Shown here: in pieces, positions 22,912-35,065 of the stretch
How positions within the stretch are numbered: position 1 is the stretch's first letter
How the letters are laid out: the number at the start of each line of letters is the position of its first letter
Source: Epiperipatus broadwayi
Taxonomy: Eukaryota > Onychophora > Udeonychophora > Euonychophora > Peripatidae
Assembly (NCBI GenBank): GCA_028023455.1
Contig: JAQFVV010012398.1
Coordinates: 6,036,682-6,100,681 of the forward strand
DNA: 64,000 nt
Direction: 5' to 3'
Translations under genes and position numbers: made by a program
Notes under the pieces: model-generated
Seen by the model: only the letters and a program-made list of their open reading frames with translations
What the model was told of the DNA's origin: nothing
Database searches by the model: none

Positions 22912-24245
22912 AGTTCAGTAGTAATGAGAAAAGTAGTAATTCACTTCAATGGTCTCCCAACTATGGGGCTTTGAAGAGTGAAAAGTATTGGGGGGCAGGA
23001 AATAATAAGAATTGTTAAATAATTGTAATAACAAGTGGTAGAATATTTGAGTTAAAGAAAAGAGAAATTATTGCTGTTGAATTAGATTCAGGATATAGGA
23101 TATACGAATGGTAGGAAGAATAGTTGGAATATAGTCAAAGTATAACATGAAGCACTGTACTTTGTGGACTGGGTAATTAAACCTAGCATGTTTGTTGTTA
23201 GAAGTAGACAATAATATATATCCAAAAAAAATGAAATATTCTGAAACAGAAGATTGTTAATAACCAGATAAGTGAATTATAAGTAGATAGTAGAATGAAT
23301 AGGGAATTGGTCAAAATAAAAATGTATGGAGGGGGAAGGAGGATGTACCAATAGAGTATTTTAAAAGCTTGCAAAGGTATTTCAACAGTTACATAATACC
23401 AGAAGAATATAGAATAGTGATAGCATACAACCACCTTGAAGGGTATACCAAGACTTGGTGGAATTCACTTTTACACCAACTACAAACTTTCTCAGACTAT
23501 AAATAATCCTAAACAAAACTTTCTGGATTGAAGAATGTCAGAAGAATATTAAATCACAGCTAATAAAATGAAAGTTTCAGGAGGACAATGGAGAGGGTTA
23601 TGGGCAGTTTTTCAGGTGACAGGTGGCCATGCTGAAGACATTAAAAGCTTGTAAATTTTCTGAAAAACAAATTGTAGGAATAATACATAGAAACCTACCA
23701 TGGGAGATAAAATGAATGTTGAGAAAGGAGAAGGATAAATCAATAAAAAAGACAGATAGAATATTGAATTAGCTGGATTTAAGTAAACAAATGTGTCAAA
23801 TTGAAGATTGAAAATTTTTGACAATAGAAGACGCAGGGATTTATGAAATAAATAAAAATGGAATCAGGCAAGCTGAATGAAGCAACACTAGGGTACCAAC
23901 AGAATAAAAGACAAGTGGGAAACTTGCTGTTCTCATGGGAAGACCAGGTCCCTGACTATGCTCAACAGACATGTTCCAAAATTCTCATAGCCATGGGTCA
24001 GATAAAAGTGGAGACACTTGTAGATTCAGGTAGTCAAATCTCAGTAATAGCAGAAAGATTGTACCACAGAAGTGTGAAAGAGCAAGTGTATGTAATCACT
24101 CTCCCATTGAAGTCAGTCCACATGCCAATGGCTAATAATAAAAAAGCCAAGGCCAAATCAAAATAAATATAGGTAGTCATCAAAATTAATGAAAAAAGCT
24201 TTTTTTGCATGTATACTTAATTATGACAGACTTAATATATAATGC
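22912..24245 (+). pseudogene. Element 2 gag-protease remnant
   Basis: After a leader of about 500 bp, a decayed Gag capsid segment is readable near 23405-23490 (RIVIAYNHLEGYTKTWWNSL), homologous to IIIAYSHFQGDALMWWESLF of element 1. A protease block is open from 23858 to 24166 with TLVDSGSQISVIAERLYH. Here the catalytic DTG has become DSG, still an accepted variant in retroviral-type proteases. Homology fades through stops to about 24245, at the position corresponding to the NGLIHDVILG strand; it resumes near 32310. Upstream gag has no continuous frame. Confidence 0.75.
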
Positions 24246-24255
24246 CTTACTAATT

Positions 24256-25480
24256 TAACAGCCTACCCATGATCCTATTCTAAGAATTTGAGCAAGAATA
24301 CATTATTACCTGAGCTTCGAGTAGATATATTTATGAGTATGGAATAATTCCGATCTCAAGTGCCAATCTCATCAATTAATAAGAATTATATCCCTGGAAA
24401 ACAAAAAAAAAGTGCCAGTAGATCTTTTTTGGGTACCTTATCCAGACTAGCTTTCCCCATTTGGCCTTCAAATGGCCATATCTTCAAGAACTGGTTCACC
24501 ACGGTGGTATGCATCACCATACCCATACATTTACCATGTTCCCCAGTCTTTCTGCCTTGCAAGCCTTCAGCTTCCATTTTACACTCTCCTCTCATTCATC
24601 TAAACTCCCTTCTACTTTATTGTTTGACTTTTCGGCCTTTTCCTTACTTTCTCCTTCATTTCCCTCATACTCCCTTTTCCTTTGACTACTTTCACTTTCC
24701 ATCCCTAGTCTCTGTTCTATATTCTGAAATGTCATTTCAAACCTCTTCCATTTCCTGAATTTGGAGTTTTACGCTTTCTAATTTTTCTAAAATTATGTCC
24801 ATTATGCTTAGTTCTTTCTCCTCCCCTGTCTTCTGCTGATCTTTTTACTTTTTTTTACTTCATTTTTTTGGTATCTATTTATTCTGTTAGTGTATATCTA
24901 TTACTATTCCAACTAAATGTGCCAGGTTTGTCACCCCGGCTCTCAGTGATACACTGAATGATCTGACTGATAAACCTTCCTCCACTCATTTCTACCCATA
25001 TTGGTTAAATCCTTAACCCCCTATTTTATTAATTACGTGCCTTTATATATATCTCACTGAACAAACCTTATCGATCATCAACGTTATTTTCTATTCTGAC
25101 TATTTGAAATCTTTTCTGTAAGTATATCTATATATCGCAAAATATGCCATCATTTAAATATATTTTTAAATTTTGGTATTCTCTTTTTTTTTAATAAAAA
25201 AAATTGTTCAACTTTCATTGAGAAGCTCTTTTTAAATTTTGTTCTCCAACCTTCACTGCCCCATTCATTGGGAAGCCATTTTAACAGTCAACCCATGATC
25301 CTATTTTAAGATTTTGAGTGAGATAAGGTTATTACCTGAGCTTTCAGTAGGTACATTTATGAGTATGGAATAATTCCAATCTCAAGCACCAATCTTATCA
25401 ATTAATAAGAATTATACCCCTCAAAAACAAAAGAAAAGATTCCAGTGGATCTTTTTTGGTATCTTATCTAGACTAGCTCT
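24256..25480 (-). mobile_element. Minus-strand gypsy-like fragment between two 200-bp direct repeats
   Basis: Segments 24256-24455 and 25279-25480 are diverged direct repeats (for example GAGTATGGAATAATTCC and CTTATCCAGACTAGCT variants). Read on the minus strand each contains a string like the primer site of element 2 (TTGGCACTTGAGATCGGAAT near 24370; TTGGTGCTTGAGATTGGAAT near 25390). The sequence between them, also on the minus strand, translates with stops into a Lys/Glu-rich helical region reminiscent of the coiled-coil Gag part (about 24560-24850). This suggests an inverted fragment of a related element inside element 2, but no catalytic domain is visible, so the assignment is tentative. 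Confidence 0.5.
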
Positions 25481-28400
25481 GTTTCAAGGTCTGGGAAACA
25501 ATGTCTATTGGAAGAATGAAGCCAAGGTTATCTTACAAAGAAATGTTATTTATATACCTTTATAATTTTCCTATCTGTCCTATGATATATGATCATAAAT
25601 ATTGGTAAGCTTTTAAAAATAATAACCCAGAAGTCATAAGAATCTCGTAATTCAAATACACAAGTTATAGTTTAAATTCTAAGGTTTATTAATACACGTA
25701 TATATTAATATCTCAAACATATGACTCATTCATTCTGATATATATATATATGTTATAACCTACATTCCCAACACCGCTCATATACATTACATGAGCGAAA
25801 TGCCCAGGCACCAGTTCTATTAATAAATAGAACAATATAACAAAATATATAATACAAATTATTACTGAGATTCTATATTTAAGTTCAGCTCAGCTCAGTG
25901 GGAGACTATAGGCAATTCATAAGATATATGATAATAAATGAATAAAAGAAGAAATATTATAAAACATTTAACATAATGTAAATTCCTTTGTTAATTAATT
26001 GTATGATAAAGAATCATAATGTTTATTTGGTACAGTCTATTAAATATATTTTAAACTTAATTTCTTCCTTCATCCAAGTATAACACATATCAGCTTGCTA
26101 TAATTATATTCTTAAACAATTCTATGACATGGCATATCATAATCTAAACATCTACTTTAATGCCAATCAAGAAATAATAAGATCTCAGGGAATTTTAACA
26201 AACACAGTTGAATTAATAAACTACATTGGTCCATAAGTTATAATTCTAAAGTATGAGAAAAATATAATGAAACAAATTGACTAAAATATTTTACTGTGTT
26301 TCAATAATAAGATAATGACAGAAATAGGGTATTTTAATCTCATATCATCATCTAACAAATATACTGACTTGGCAACCTTTCTAATACGTTTATCAAGTGG
26401 CAAATGTTCTTTTATAATGTTTGGATTAAGAAAAACAATATTGTCAGACACTAGCAAATTTAATATTATAACTTTAAAATAATATATCTATTTTGTAATA
26501 GATTTATGAAATGTGGAGGTGTGGAAATGGAAAACGCAAATGTACACAAGAATAACTCAAGAGATTTTATGATTTTAAATAACTAAAACAAATCATTTAT
26601 TACAATAAAATAAACTTGGTTTAACATGATATTAACAAATGGACTATTTGTCTTACAGATTTTTTTAAAATTATCAAATAAACTTTGAGCATCAGTTTGG
26701 GATTATCCCTACTCTCAAAGCAAATTAATAACAAACTTAAATATCCTGACTTCGAACACATGCTTTGCCTACATGTTTCATCTATATGACAATAAATAAA
26801 TAACATGTTATATTATTAGCACAAAAAATACTTTTGAGAGGGTATTACTCTTGATTAACAAAATAAATCAAATTAATAATATTTGGCTCTCAACAAAGCA
26901 ACTTTCTCTAATTGACTAAATAATCATTTTCAATTATGTATATCTTTCATGCATAGCAACAAAATCATGTTTATTTTGATGATTTGATGATTTATAACCT
27001 TTATTTAAATAAATACACTGTATTTTAAAATATTTATTTCCCGTTTTAATCTCAATATTTTATCCTTTATATTTAAATGAATGTAATGTATTTCAAAAAA
27101 CATTTATTTCTCATTTTAATTTCAATAATTCTATACTTTATATACGCAATATTATTTGTATTATGCATGTGTGTGCATGTTCAAGCAGCAATAATATAAA
27201 ACAATCTTTTCTATAAACTCTCCATTCATCAAGAAAATATCATACAATTATTTTATTTTGAACAATGTCGTAATTCATCAATAAAATAAGACACTAATAT
27301 TACATCAACAATTAATCTAACAATTTATCTAGCCACATATTAATTAACACAAAGCTATATTTTCATGATTATACATACTATACATTATAAGGGAAAACTA
27401 CATGAGGAACAAATTAACTCTTATTGAACACTTTTACAATTCCTCATTACCAAGAATATAAGAAAAACGTCACATAACTTCCTAAACATCATTTAATCAT
27501 ATTTCAACAATAACTCATCTACTTCTACAAATACTATTAGCGGGGACTTATTTCCTCATCACCAGGCTCTAAGAAAACATCACTTCAAAATATCATTTAA
27601 TCATACACATATAATATAGACTAGGCTCTACTCATGGAAAATTGTTCACATATACTACATAAGCAAAATCTTTTATCCCTACAAACATTATAACGCAATC
27701 AGATTTCTTTCCATTCTCATAGCTTTTCTAAATATTGAACATTATAAATACATGCTGGCAGATAAATACATAAAGATAACATACCAATCCATTCAACTCA
27801 GTAGAATATGACAGTGTATGAAATTTATGCATAAAATATTCATGAACTGAACTTTATCAAACAAATGTCATAATTGTGCAAAACAAACACACACCTGTGA
27901 ACAAAAAGTATATATAATATTAACTCTAAATTACACACTAAGCAGGTAACATGATAATTAAATATTGCATTAAGGTATAACTTTTAATTTAATATTTATA
28001 ATTATTACGAATGAACTTTCTTTCATATCTTGCAAACTACTTCTATTATAAGTTTGTTGATTTTAAAAAAAAGAACAAAATTTTCACTTTGAGATAATAA
28101 AGTATACAAAATAAATGTAAACCTCTCTAATAATATATTTAAAAAAAATATTTCTTTCTTTTACCTTCGTAAAAGAACAATAAGACCTGTTTGAACACAA
28201 TCAATTTTTACCAGGGTACTCCTCATTTGGGTATGCTTCGGAGACATTCTTGATGGTCAAAATACCCCAATTATAAATAAACATAATAATAAATAAAGCC
28301 TATCTACCTATCGTATACATTAATTATGACAAGCAAAAAAAAATAAAGAAACAAAAGTTATTAGTTTTGTGATTTAAAATAAAAGTCCACTTGCAAAGCT

Positions 28401-30200
28401 CAGTTCCAGGTTTATGAAACAATATAGGACACATTCCAAACTGAATTTTAAACTAAAATAAACTGCTTTAGGATAACCAAACAAATATAGTCATGCTTAA
28501 ATAGGACTCAGCATCTTCAATGTTCATAACAAAGTTATTTAAGTTACTGTATCATACATAAGCAATCAATTTATCTTTTATTATGACGAGAATATAATAA
28601 ATTCTTAACTACTGTTGGACAGGAATGATCTCACTTATTCCATTGTAGTTCTAAATTGAATACATAATTATTTTTAGTAGTTTATTGAATAGCATTTAAT
28701 AATACTTTGTTTTATTTTCCATCTTTATCGAAGAGAACAAAAATTACCCGCATTTCTATCCTTCTATTCAATTTAAACAGATATTTAATTTGAAGTAGCT
28801 CACATTTATTTCCTTCATTTAACATATGTATTCTTTCCAGAAATACCAGACAAACAAATACTGTCATCTCTTTATGATGAATTTAAACATGGCATGATTT
28901 ATCAAAATATGCATATCCTTACGTCTATGTTTAATTCTCACAAAAACATAACACGGAAAATAGTGAAGAATAAAAATGTATTCTGTAAAATAGTTCTGCA
29001 TGTGTTTTCCAGATATATTAAAGAACACATGTTGGTTACTGAAACAACAATAATATTCATGCAATTTATTCCTATTTAAAATGATAATTAAGTGGAGTAA
29101 TGTAGACTGGATGTTATTAACATACATTTTTAAAAGAGCAATAGTTATGAAGATGGTTAATTCAATATGTTTAAATCAAGAAGAGTAAAGTAAACTGAGT
29201 ACCTTTTTAAAACTTAGAACTGCATTCTGAAATTAACTTTTTCCATAATATATTTTTTAGTATCCTTTCGAAGTTTTACTCCAAAGTCCTTTTTTTAAAA
29301 AATCAATTTGATTTCAGCAACTGGTTTTAATTTCACAATAATCAGCCACTATTTTTGGCTACAATTACATTACATAATATGCCAAATTTTTTCACCAGAG
29401 ATCTTTGTTAAATAGCTCTCTTTCACAAAGTTCATTTCCTTCCACCAGCTTACTCCCACACTTCTTCTATCTCAGCTAATTACATATTCAAAAAAAATCT
29501 TTTCAAAAAAAAAATCACTTTGATTTTTTAGAATTAAAATCAAGATAAAAATAATAAAATAAATAGCTTTTACAAACTTGAAAGAAAAATGAATATTAAT
29601 TAACTATTAAATAAAAATCATTAATAATTTGTTTAATTTGTAAAATAATCTATTGATTCAACTATCTATTAATCATTGGAAAGAAATATATATTTGTTAA
29701 ATTATTTAAGATAACTACTGTAATTTAAATGTTTTTATTGTGCATGTACTATTGTTTGCTGTCATTAAAAGATGAAATGAAATGAAAATGATGCAGAGTC
29801 ATACATGCATGCACATGTACCACAATCTAAATATTGAACTATCTTGACTAAATATAATTGAAATGGCTATTAATTGTTGACAAAAAGATAAGTATCAATG
29901 AATAAAGGATTTTGAAACTATTCAACCAATATTACAATAATATAAAATAACTTTGCATCTTTCTGACAAAATGTATCAATTCCATTAATAAACAACCCTT
30001 CTTCCTTATATTACATACCTCATTAACCACCCTAATAATAATGAATACCTATCAAGTGGTTAATAAACTGCATAAGCAACCCATGTCCAAGCTTTAAACA
30101 ATCTCCAGCAAAAAAATTTAAAATTCTAAGGTTATTTCATTTTTTTTAATATAATATAACTATTTAATTAAGATACAAAGTATCTTAAACCCTTGTGCCC
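25481..30200. other. 4.7 kb AT-rich stretch, no gene seen
   Basis: No domain-bearing frame, RNA gene or clear repeat on either strand. The longest open frames are under 90 codons and look random. It lies within the interruption of element 2 (about 24.25-32.3 kb). Confidence 0.55.
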
Positions 30201-30212
30201 ATTCAGATGGTC

Positions 30213-30246
<34 letters not shown>

Positions 30247-30292
30247 GACCATCTGAATATATTGATATATATATATATATATATATATCAAT
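30201..30292. repeat. Paired (AT)n hairpins
   Basis: ATTCAGATGGTCACAATA (30201-30218) is followed by (AT)n and then its exact inverse complement (30241-30258). A second hairpin, ATTGATAT-(AT)n-ATATCAAT, follows at once (about 30259-30292). A cruciform-prone site. Confidence 0.9.
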
Positions 30293-30409
30293 AAACACAT
30301 TCACAAAAGGGTGCAACTATATATCAGAGTTGTATTTGTTAAATGATTTAATCTATTTCTATAATTACTTTCTTTAAGTTGGGACAAAGCACATATTTCT
30401 TAATTTATT

Positions 30410-31191
30410 ATTGAAATTAAATTGAGATACTGAAAAATCTCATTGTGCTCATTATAAAACTTATCTAATAGCCAATCAGATGTTATGATAGCTGTCCGAA
30501 TGACAACCAAACGATAAACACACTTGTCAAGAAATTACGAGAAAAGGGTGGCCACTCTTCTCTCTACTTTTTTTTTTATATATATAAGCTAGTCATAAGT
30601 ATTTAGATTTGAAAGTGTGAAGCTTTTTTAAATATTTCCACAATTAACTCAATGAGTTTAAATACAGTGCGAAATCCTATGATTTACTACATAGCAGTTT
30701 TTAGATAATATAACTAGCAGTAAATTATGTAAATAATATTTAATTTGCAAAGCGCAGATAGATAAAATTGAAATTAAATTGAGATACTGGAAAATCTCAT
30801 TGTGCTCATTATAATTTAATTTCAATTTCATCTATCTGTGCTTCTCAAATTAAATATTATTTACATAATTTACTGCTAGTTATATTATCTAAAAACTGCT
30901 GCGTAGTAAATCATAGGATTTCGCACTGTACATTTATAATTTAAACTCATTGAGTTAATTGTGGAGATATTTGAAAAAGCTTCATGCTTTCAAATCTAAA
31001 TACTTATGAGTGGCTTAGATATATAGAAAAAAAAGTAGAGAAGGGTGGCCACCCTTTTCTAATAAATTCTTTGTCGTGTGTTTATGGTTTGGTTGTCATT
31101 CGGACAGCTATTGTAACATCTGATTTGCTGTCAGATAAATGTCATAATGAGTGTAATGAGATTTTCCAGATCTCTATTTAATTTCAGTTTC
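30410..31191. repeat. 0.78-kb palindromic fold-back repeat
   Basis: The left arm (30410-30780) and right arm (about 30813-31191) are inverse complements with modest divergence and small indels, around a spacer of about 32 bp. Recognisable pairs include GATAGCTGTCCGAATGACAACC against GGTTGTCATTCGGACAGCTAT (split by small changes) and AGGGTGGCCACTC against AGGGTGGCCACCC. The spacer repeats the outer edge motif (GAGATACTGGAAAATCTCATTGTG). The inner-arm piece TTTCATCTATCTGTGCTT reappears just beyond the right end at about 31188. No coding content. It is most like a non-autonomous fold-back element or an inverted duplication. Confidence 0.85.
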
Positions 31192-32309
31192 ATCTATCTG
31201 TGCTTTGCAAATTAAATTTATTTAATTTATTATTATATGTTCATTTAATATATAGAGAGAAAGTCAAAGTTATCTCATTTGAGAGCGAATGTTTGCATGT
31301 TTAAGGCTGATGATCTGTAAGCATACAGTATTACAATGGTGATTGTCTTAGTGAGAATTGTTGGTCTAAAAGATGATGAAAGATTCCAAAACATTTTCAT
31401 AAAGATAATCCATCCTAGAGGTTAGGTAAATGATTGTAAAACTTATTGAATGAAAGTTCTTGCTGATTCGAGTTCCATGATCTCTTTGCTTGCTTGAAAT
31501 AGATGGTTAAAATCTCCATAGATAAAGGTCATCATGGTAGATAGGTCACAAACAGCTATACTATGGGCCAGTCTAATGAATTCATACAATTCTTCTACAC
31601 CAGCATTTCGATGGAGTCCATTCTTATTAATTTTTATTATTTAATAAAGTCACTTTATGAAATACCTTCCACACTTTTTTCTCTAATGGTCACTTTTCCA
31701 AATCACTACAAAATAAAATATATATATATATATAGTTCTTTTCTTTTAACTCTCTTTCACCTCATTTTTTTTATCTATAGACTGCTGACCATATCTCAGG
31801 AATGCTTTTAGCTTTCATTGTTCCAAAATATTAAATTGGCAAGTTCTTGGAATTCCAATGACAAGTGTCATTACCACGCTGCACAATTTGCAATTCTTTT
31901 TATTACTCTCCAGCCTTATATTTTAATTTGCTTTTGTTAAGAAACCTTTATTTAAATAATTATAACTTACGATATTAATAAATAACAAAATATAAAGCAA
32001 AAATATAAAAATACAACTCTGCACATAACCGCTCCTCTTCATCTTCAGGTACAATATGTTAGTAATTAATTCTACACAACATCGCAACAACACATAAAAA
32101 ATATATATGTATACATTCATGCCTTTAAATGGTTAATGTATTTCACTCACACTCTTTTGTAACAGGGGTCGAATGTATATCTATAAATTTTCTCGCATCT
32201 ATCAATTTAATCCATAATAACAATCACAATAAACACTCTTTTGTAATCATTATTACCTTTTACTTCCTTTAGTACCCATATTCAAACCCAGCTACTGTTA
32301 ACTAGGGTC
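31192..32309. other. AT-rich stretch, no gene seen
   Basis: Apart from the short reprise of the palindrome edge at its start, I see no repeat or coding signal. It forms the right end of the DNA that splits element 2. Confidence 0.5.
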
Positions 32310-34985
32310 ATATTTTTTGCATAAATATAAATGCACCTTGGATTATGGAGATGGACAGGCCACATGTAGAGGAGAAATGGTTGTTTTTAACTCCTGATCT
32401 ATACAGCTCAATAGAGGTGTTACACCTTGCTGAAGGCCCAATGGATAGTGTTATCATGGAAAAAGTATATGAGGTGAAGATGGCGATGGCCAAGGGAAAT
32501 TGAAAAAGCATACTGAGGCAAATGTTGGAAAACTACTGTCTGTTTTTTCAGATATACCTGGTATGATCCAGGGCTTTGAGTAAAAGACCAACCCTTTAAA
32601 TTGAGTTTATATCCAATTCTTTATCAGTATAGGGATGAGGTTAAGAAACAAATAGATCAGATGATGGAATGGGTATCATTTGAAAATGTTCGACAGCAAA
32701 TAGAAACAACTGGTGGTATTGTGTCTTGATGCACATCAACTTACTAAAGTAATGATCCTGGATTGTAATGGTCCATCCCCAATGCAAGAATTATTAGGAA
32801 GGTTCAGAGGAAAATGATTTTTCTTGACATTCAATTTGATCACAAGCTATTGGCAGATCAAACTTTACCTGGAGGACTGTAAATACATAGTGCTCTGATA
32901 TAAGGGTTATTCATATCAATTTAACTGGATGCCTTTTGGTTTGATAAACAGTGGGGGAGGACTATTGTGATGCCTGGATTGGGTACTGTCAGCTGAGATA
33001 AAAGATTTTATCATGGTGTATGTGGGTAATGTGTTGGAGGCATTGGCCGCAGTGGAAGAACACTAAGAGATGTGAGAATGTTTCTGAAGGAATGCATGGA
33101 AAAGGAAATTAAAGTGAACTTTTAAAATAATTTCAGGAGGTGACATTTTTGAGTCATGTAGTGGGAGCACAAAGTGTTAAGCCACACCCTGATAAAGCAT
33201 TGGCCATTAGGGATTTTCCTATACCCATGACTAGGAACCAAAAACAGTCCTTCTTGGGTTTATGAAAACAGGTTTCAGGAATGATTTGCAGAATGGATGG
33301 AGCTTTTGGTAAGGTTAGTGAGGAAAGATGTTCCATGGAAATCAATATGGGAAGAAGACCAAGGGTTTGAAAGAATTAAAGCAGTGTTTGCAGAACATAT
33401 TATGCTGGCATTTCCAAATTTTATGAAGCCATTTGCAAATGGATAGTAGTGGGTATGGAGTGGGAGTGATGTTATCTCAAGTGCAAATGAATGGCCAGGT
33501 AGGTGTATTGTACTTTCTAAACCAGTTACTTAAAGAGCCTGAACTCAACTACCCCACCACAGAAAAGGAAGCCCTGGTGATCATGTGGGCATTCCAAAAG
33601 CTTTGTACACTCTTATTGGGATCAGCAGTAATCATAATCATGGACTACAAAAGTTACCACAGTTACCTTACCAATAGTTGGTTGGTGTGCTGGAGTTTGT
33701 TATCTTCAAGAATACAATTGTACCATGAGGCACTGAAAAGGGTCAGAGAATATTGTGGATGACATTCTCAGCCAAAACCCTGGGTGATGCCAGTCCAACA
33801 TTTAATGATGGAAAATTTATATATAGCAGGTGTAGGTCTGAGAATGAATGAAGAAGTTGAAGGAGATCTCAAACAGTTGGCTCAGCACCAAAGAGAGGAT
33901 ATACAGTTGAAACAATTGTTGAGCATCTAGAAGAAAAAGAAACCATGACCTTAGGATGGGTAAGAAATAAGATTGAGCATTATAAACTAAACAAATCTGG
34001 GTTACAATATAAAATCCAGGATAATTCTGAGGAATGGAAAGCCAGTCATATCCCAACAAATGTGAGGCAGTTATAGCTCATGTCCACCAATTATATGGGC
34101 ATTATGGTATGGCCAAAACCAAACATTGGATTAGGAAGTGGTTTTATTGACTGGGTATACATAGCAAGGTTATCACAGTAATAAACCAGTATGAAGTCTG
34201 TCAGAAAGCTAAACCAGTGAACCCAAGTTATGTGGCTCCTATGCTATCCATAATCCCAAAGAGACCATGAGAGATGATGGCTATGGATTATTATGGTTTG
34301 TTACATACATGCAACAAAAAAGTGCCTTATAGTGGTATATGACTTATTCCCCAAATTTATGGCTGCCTACCTGGTCACACAAAGGAGCATTTTCCATCCA
34401 TGGCAGGTTCTGCTATCAGATCATGGTATGCCATTTGTATCTAGAGAATGGTGGAGATGGATCCAGGGGTTAGGTATCAAACATGTATTAACAACCATTT
34501 ATAACACTCAATTGAAACCTTGTGAATGGGTAATGTGTGAGTTGGGTGGTTATTTAGAACCTACATTCTGATAAATCACCAAGTTGGATCAAGCAAGTTC
34601 CAAATACAGTGACTGGGTTTACTCCTGTGTGATTGCATTTCATAAGCATGCTCGTAAGTTGATCAAGGCTACCCTACCAGGGATGGAAGAGTCACCCACA
34701 GATCCTGAAATTGATATGACTCAGGAATATCAAACTCTTCTCAAGAGGAGACAAAAAAGAACAAAAGGCCATAGGAGCCATACATAGGTTTAAGATAGGA
34801 GACTGAGTAATGATAAAGACCCCACACATGAGTGACCCTGGAAAGTTTATATGCCAAGTTTTGTAATCTGTATGAAGGTCAATTCCTATTGTGAAATGCC
34901 ATGGAAATTAGGTAGAAATGAGACAGGAGATCAGGGGGTCCTATAATGCCAGATCTCTCAAATCTGTGCCACCATGCAAATGAAT
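32310..34985 (+). pseudogene. Element 2 pol remnant: protease end, RT, RNase H, integrase
   Basis: Collinear with element 1 pol but full of stops and shifts. Landmarks: a protease C-terminal strand near 32335; FSDIPG (about 32550); RT TSYWQIKL (about 32850); WMPFGLINSG (about 32925-32955); motif C reading YVGN instead of YVDD (about 33020-33030), a lost catalytic pair; SFLGL; RNase H QMDSSGYGVG (about 33433) and TEKEALVIMWAFQKL; integrase zinc finger with LYGHYG (about 34095) but Tyr for the first Cys of CxxC; AMDYYGLL; LLSDHGMPF (about 34410-34440); NTQLKPCEWVMCELG, where the residue aligned with the catalytic Glu is still present; and RGSYNARSLK near 34940. Clearly dead. Confidence 0.85.
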
Positions 34986-35051
34986 TTAAGTTTTTTTATT
35001 GCTTAAGGTTGAGCCATCCAAACATGTAAATTGAGTTTGAAGGCTTTTGAA

Positions 35052-35065
35052 CAAGGGGGAGAGAT
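35052..35065 (+). other. Polypurine tract of element 2
   Basis: AAGGGGGAGAGAT lies directly before the TGTAACAGG start of the 3' LTR, the expected plus-strand priming site. Confidence 0.7.

Noticed and set aside
28864-29127. 87-codon minus-strand frame and overlapping plus-strand frame
   Set aside because: Random-looking composition, no domain and overlapping frames on both strands; not supported as genes.
30984-31181. 65-codon frame in the right arm of the palindrome
   Set aside because: The left arm, its inverse copy, does not keep it open; the inverted repeat explains the conservation.
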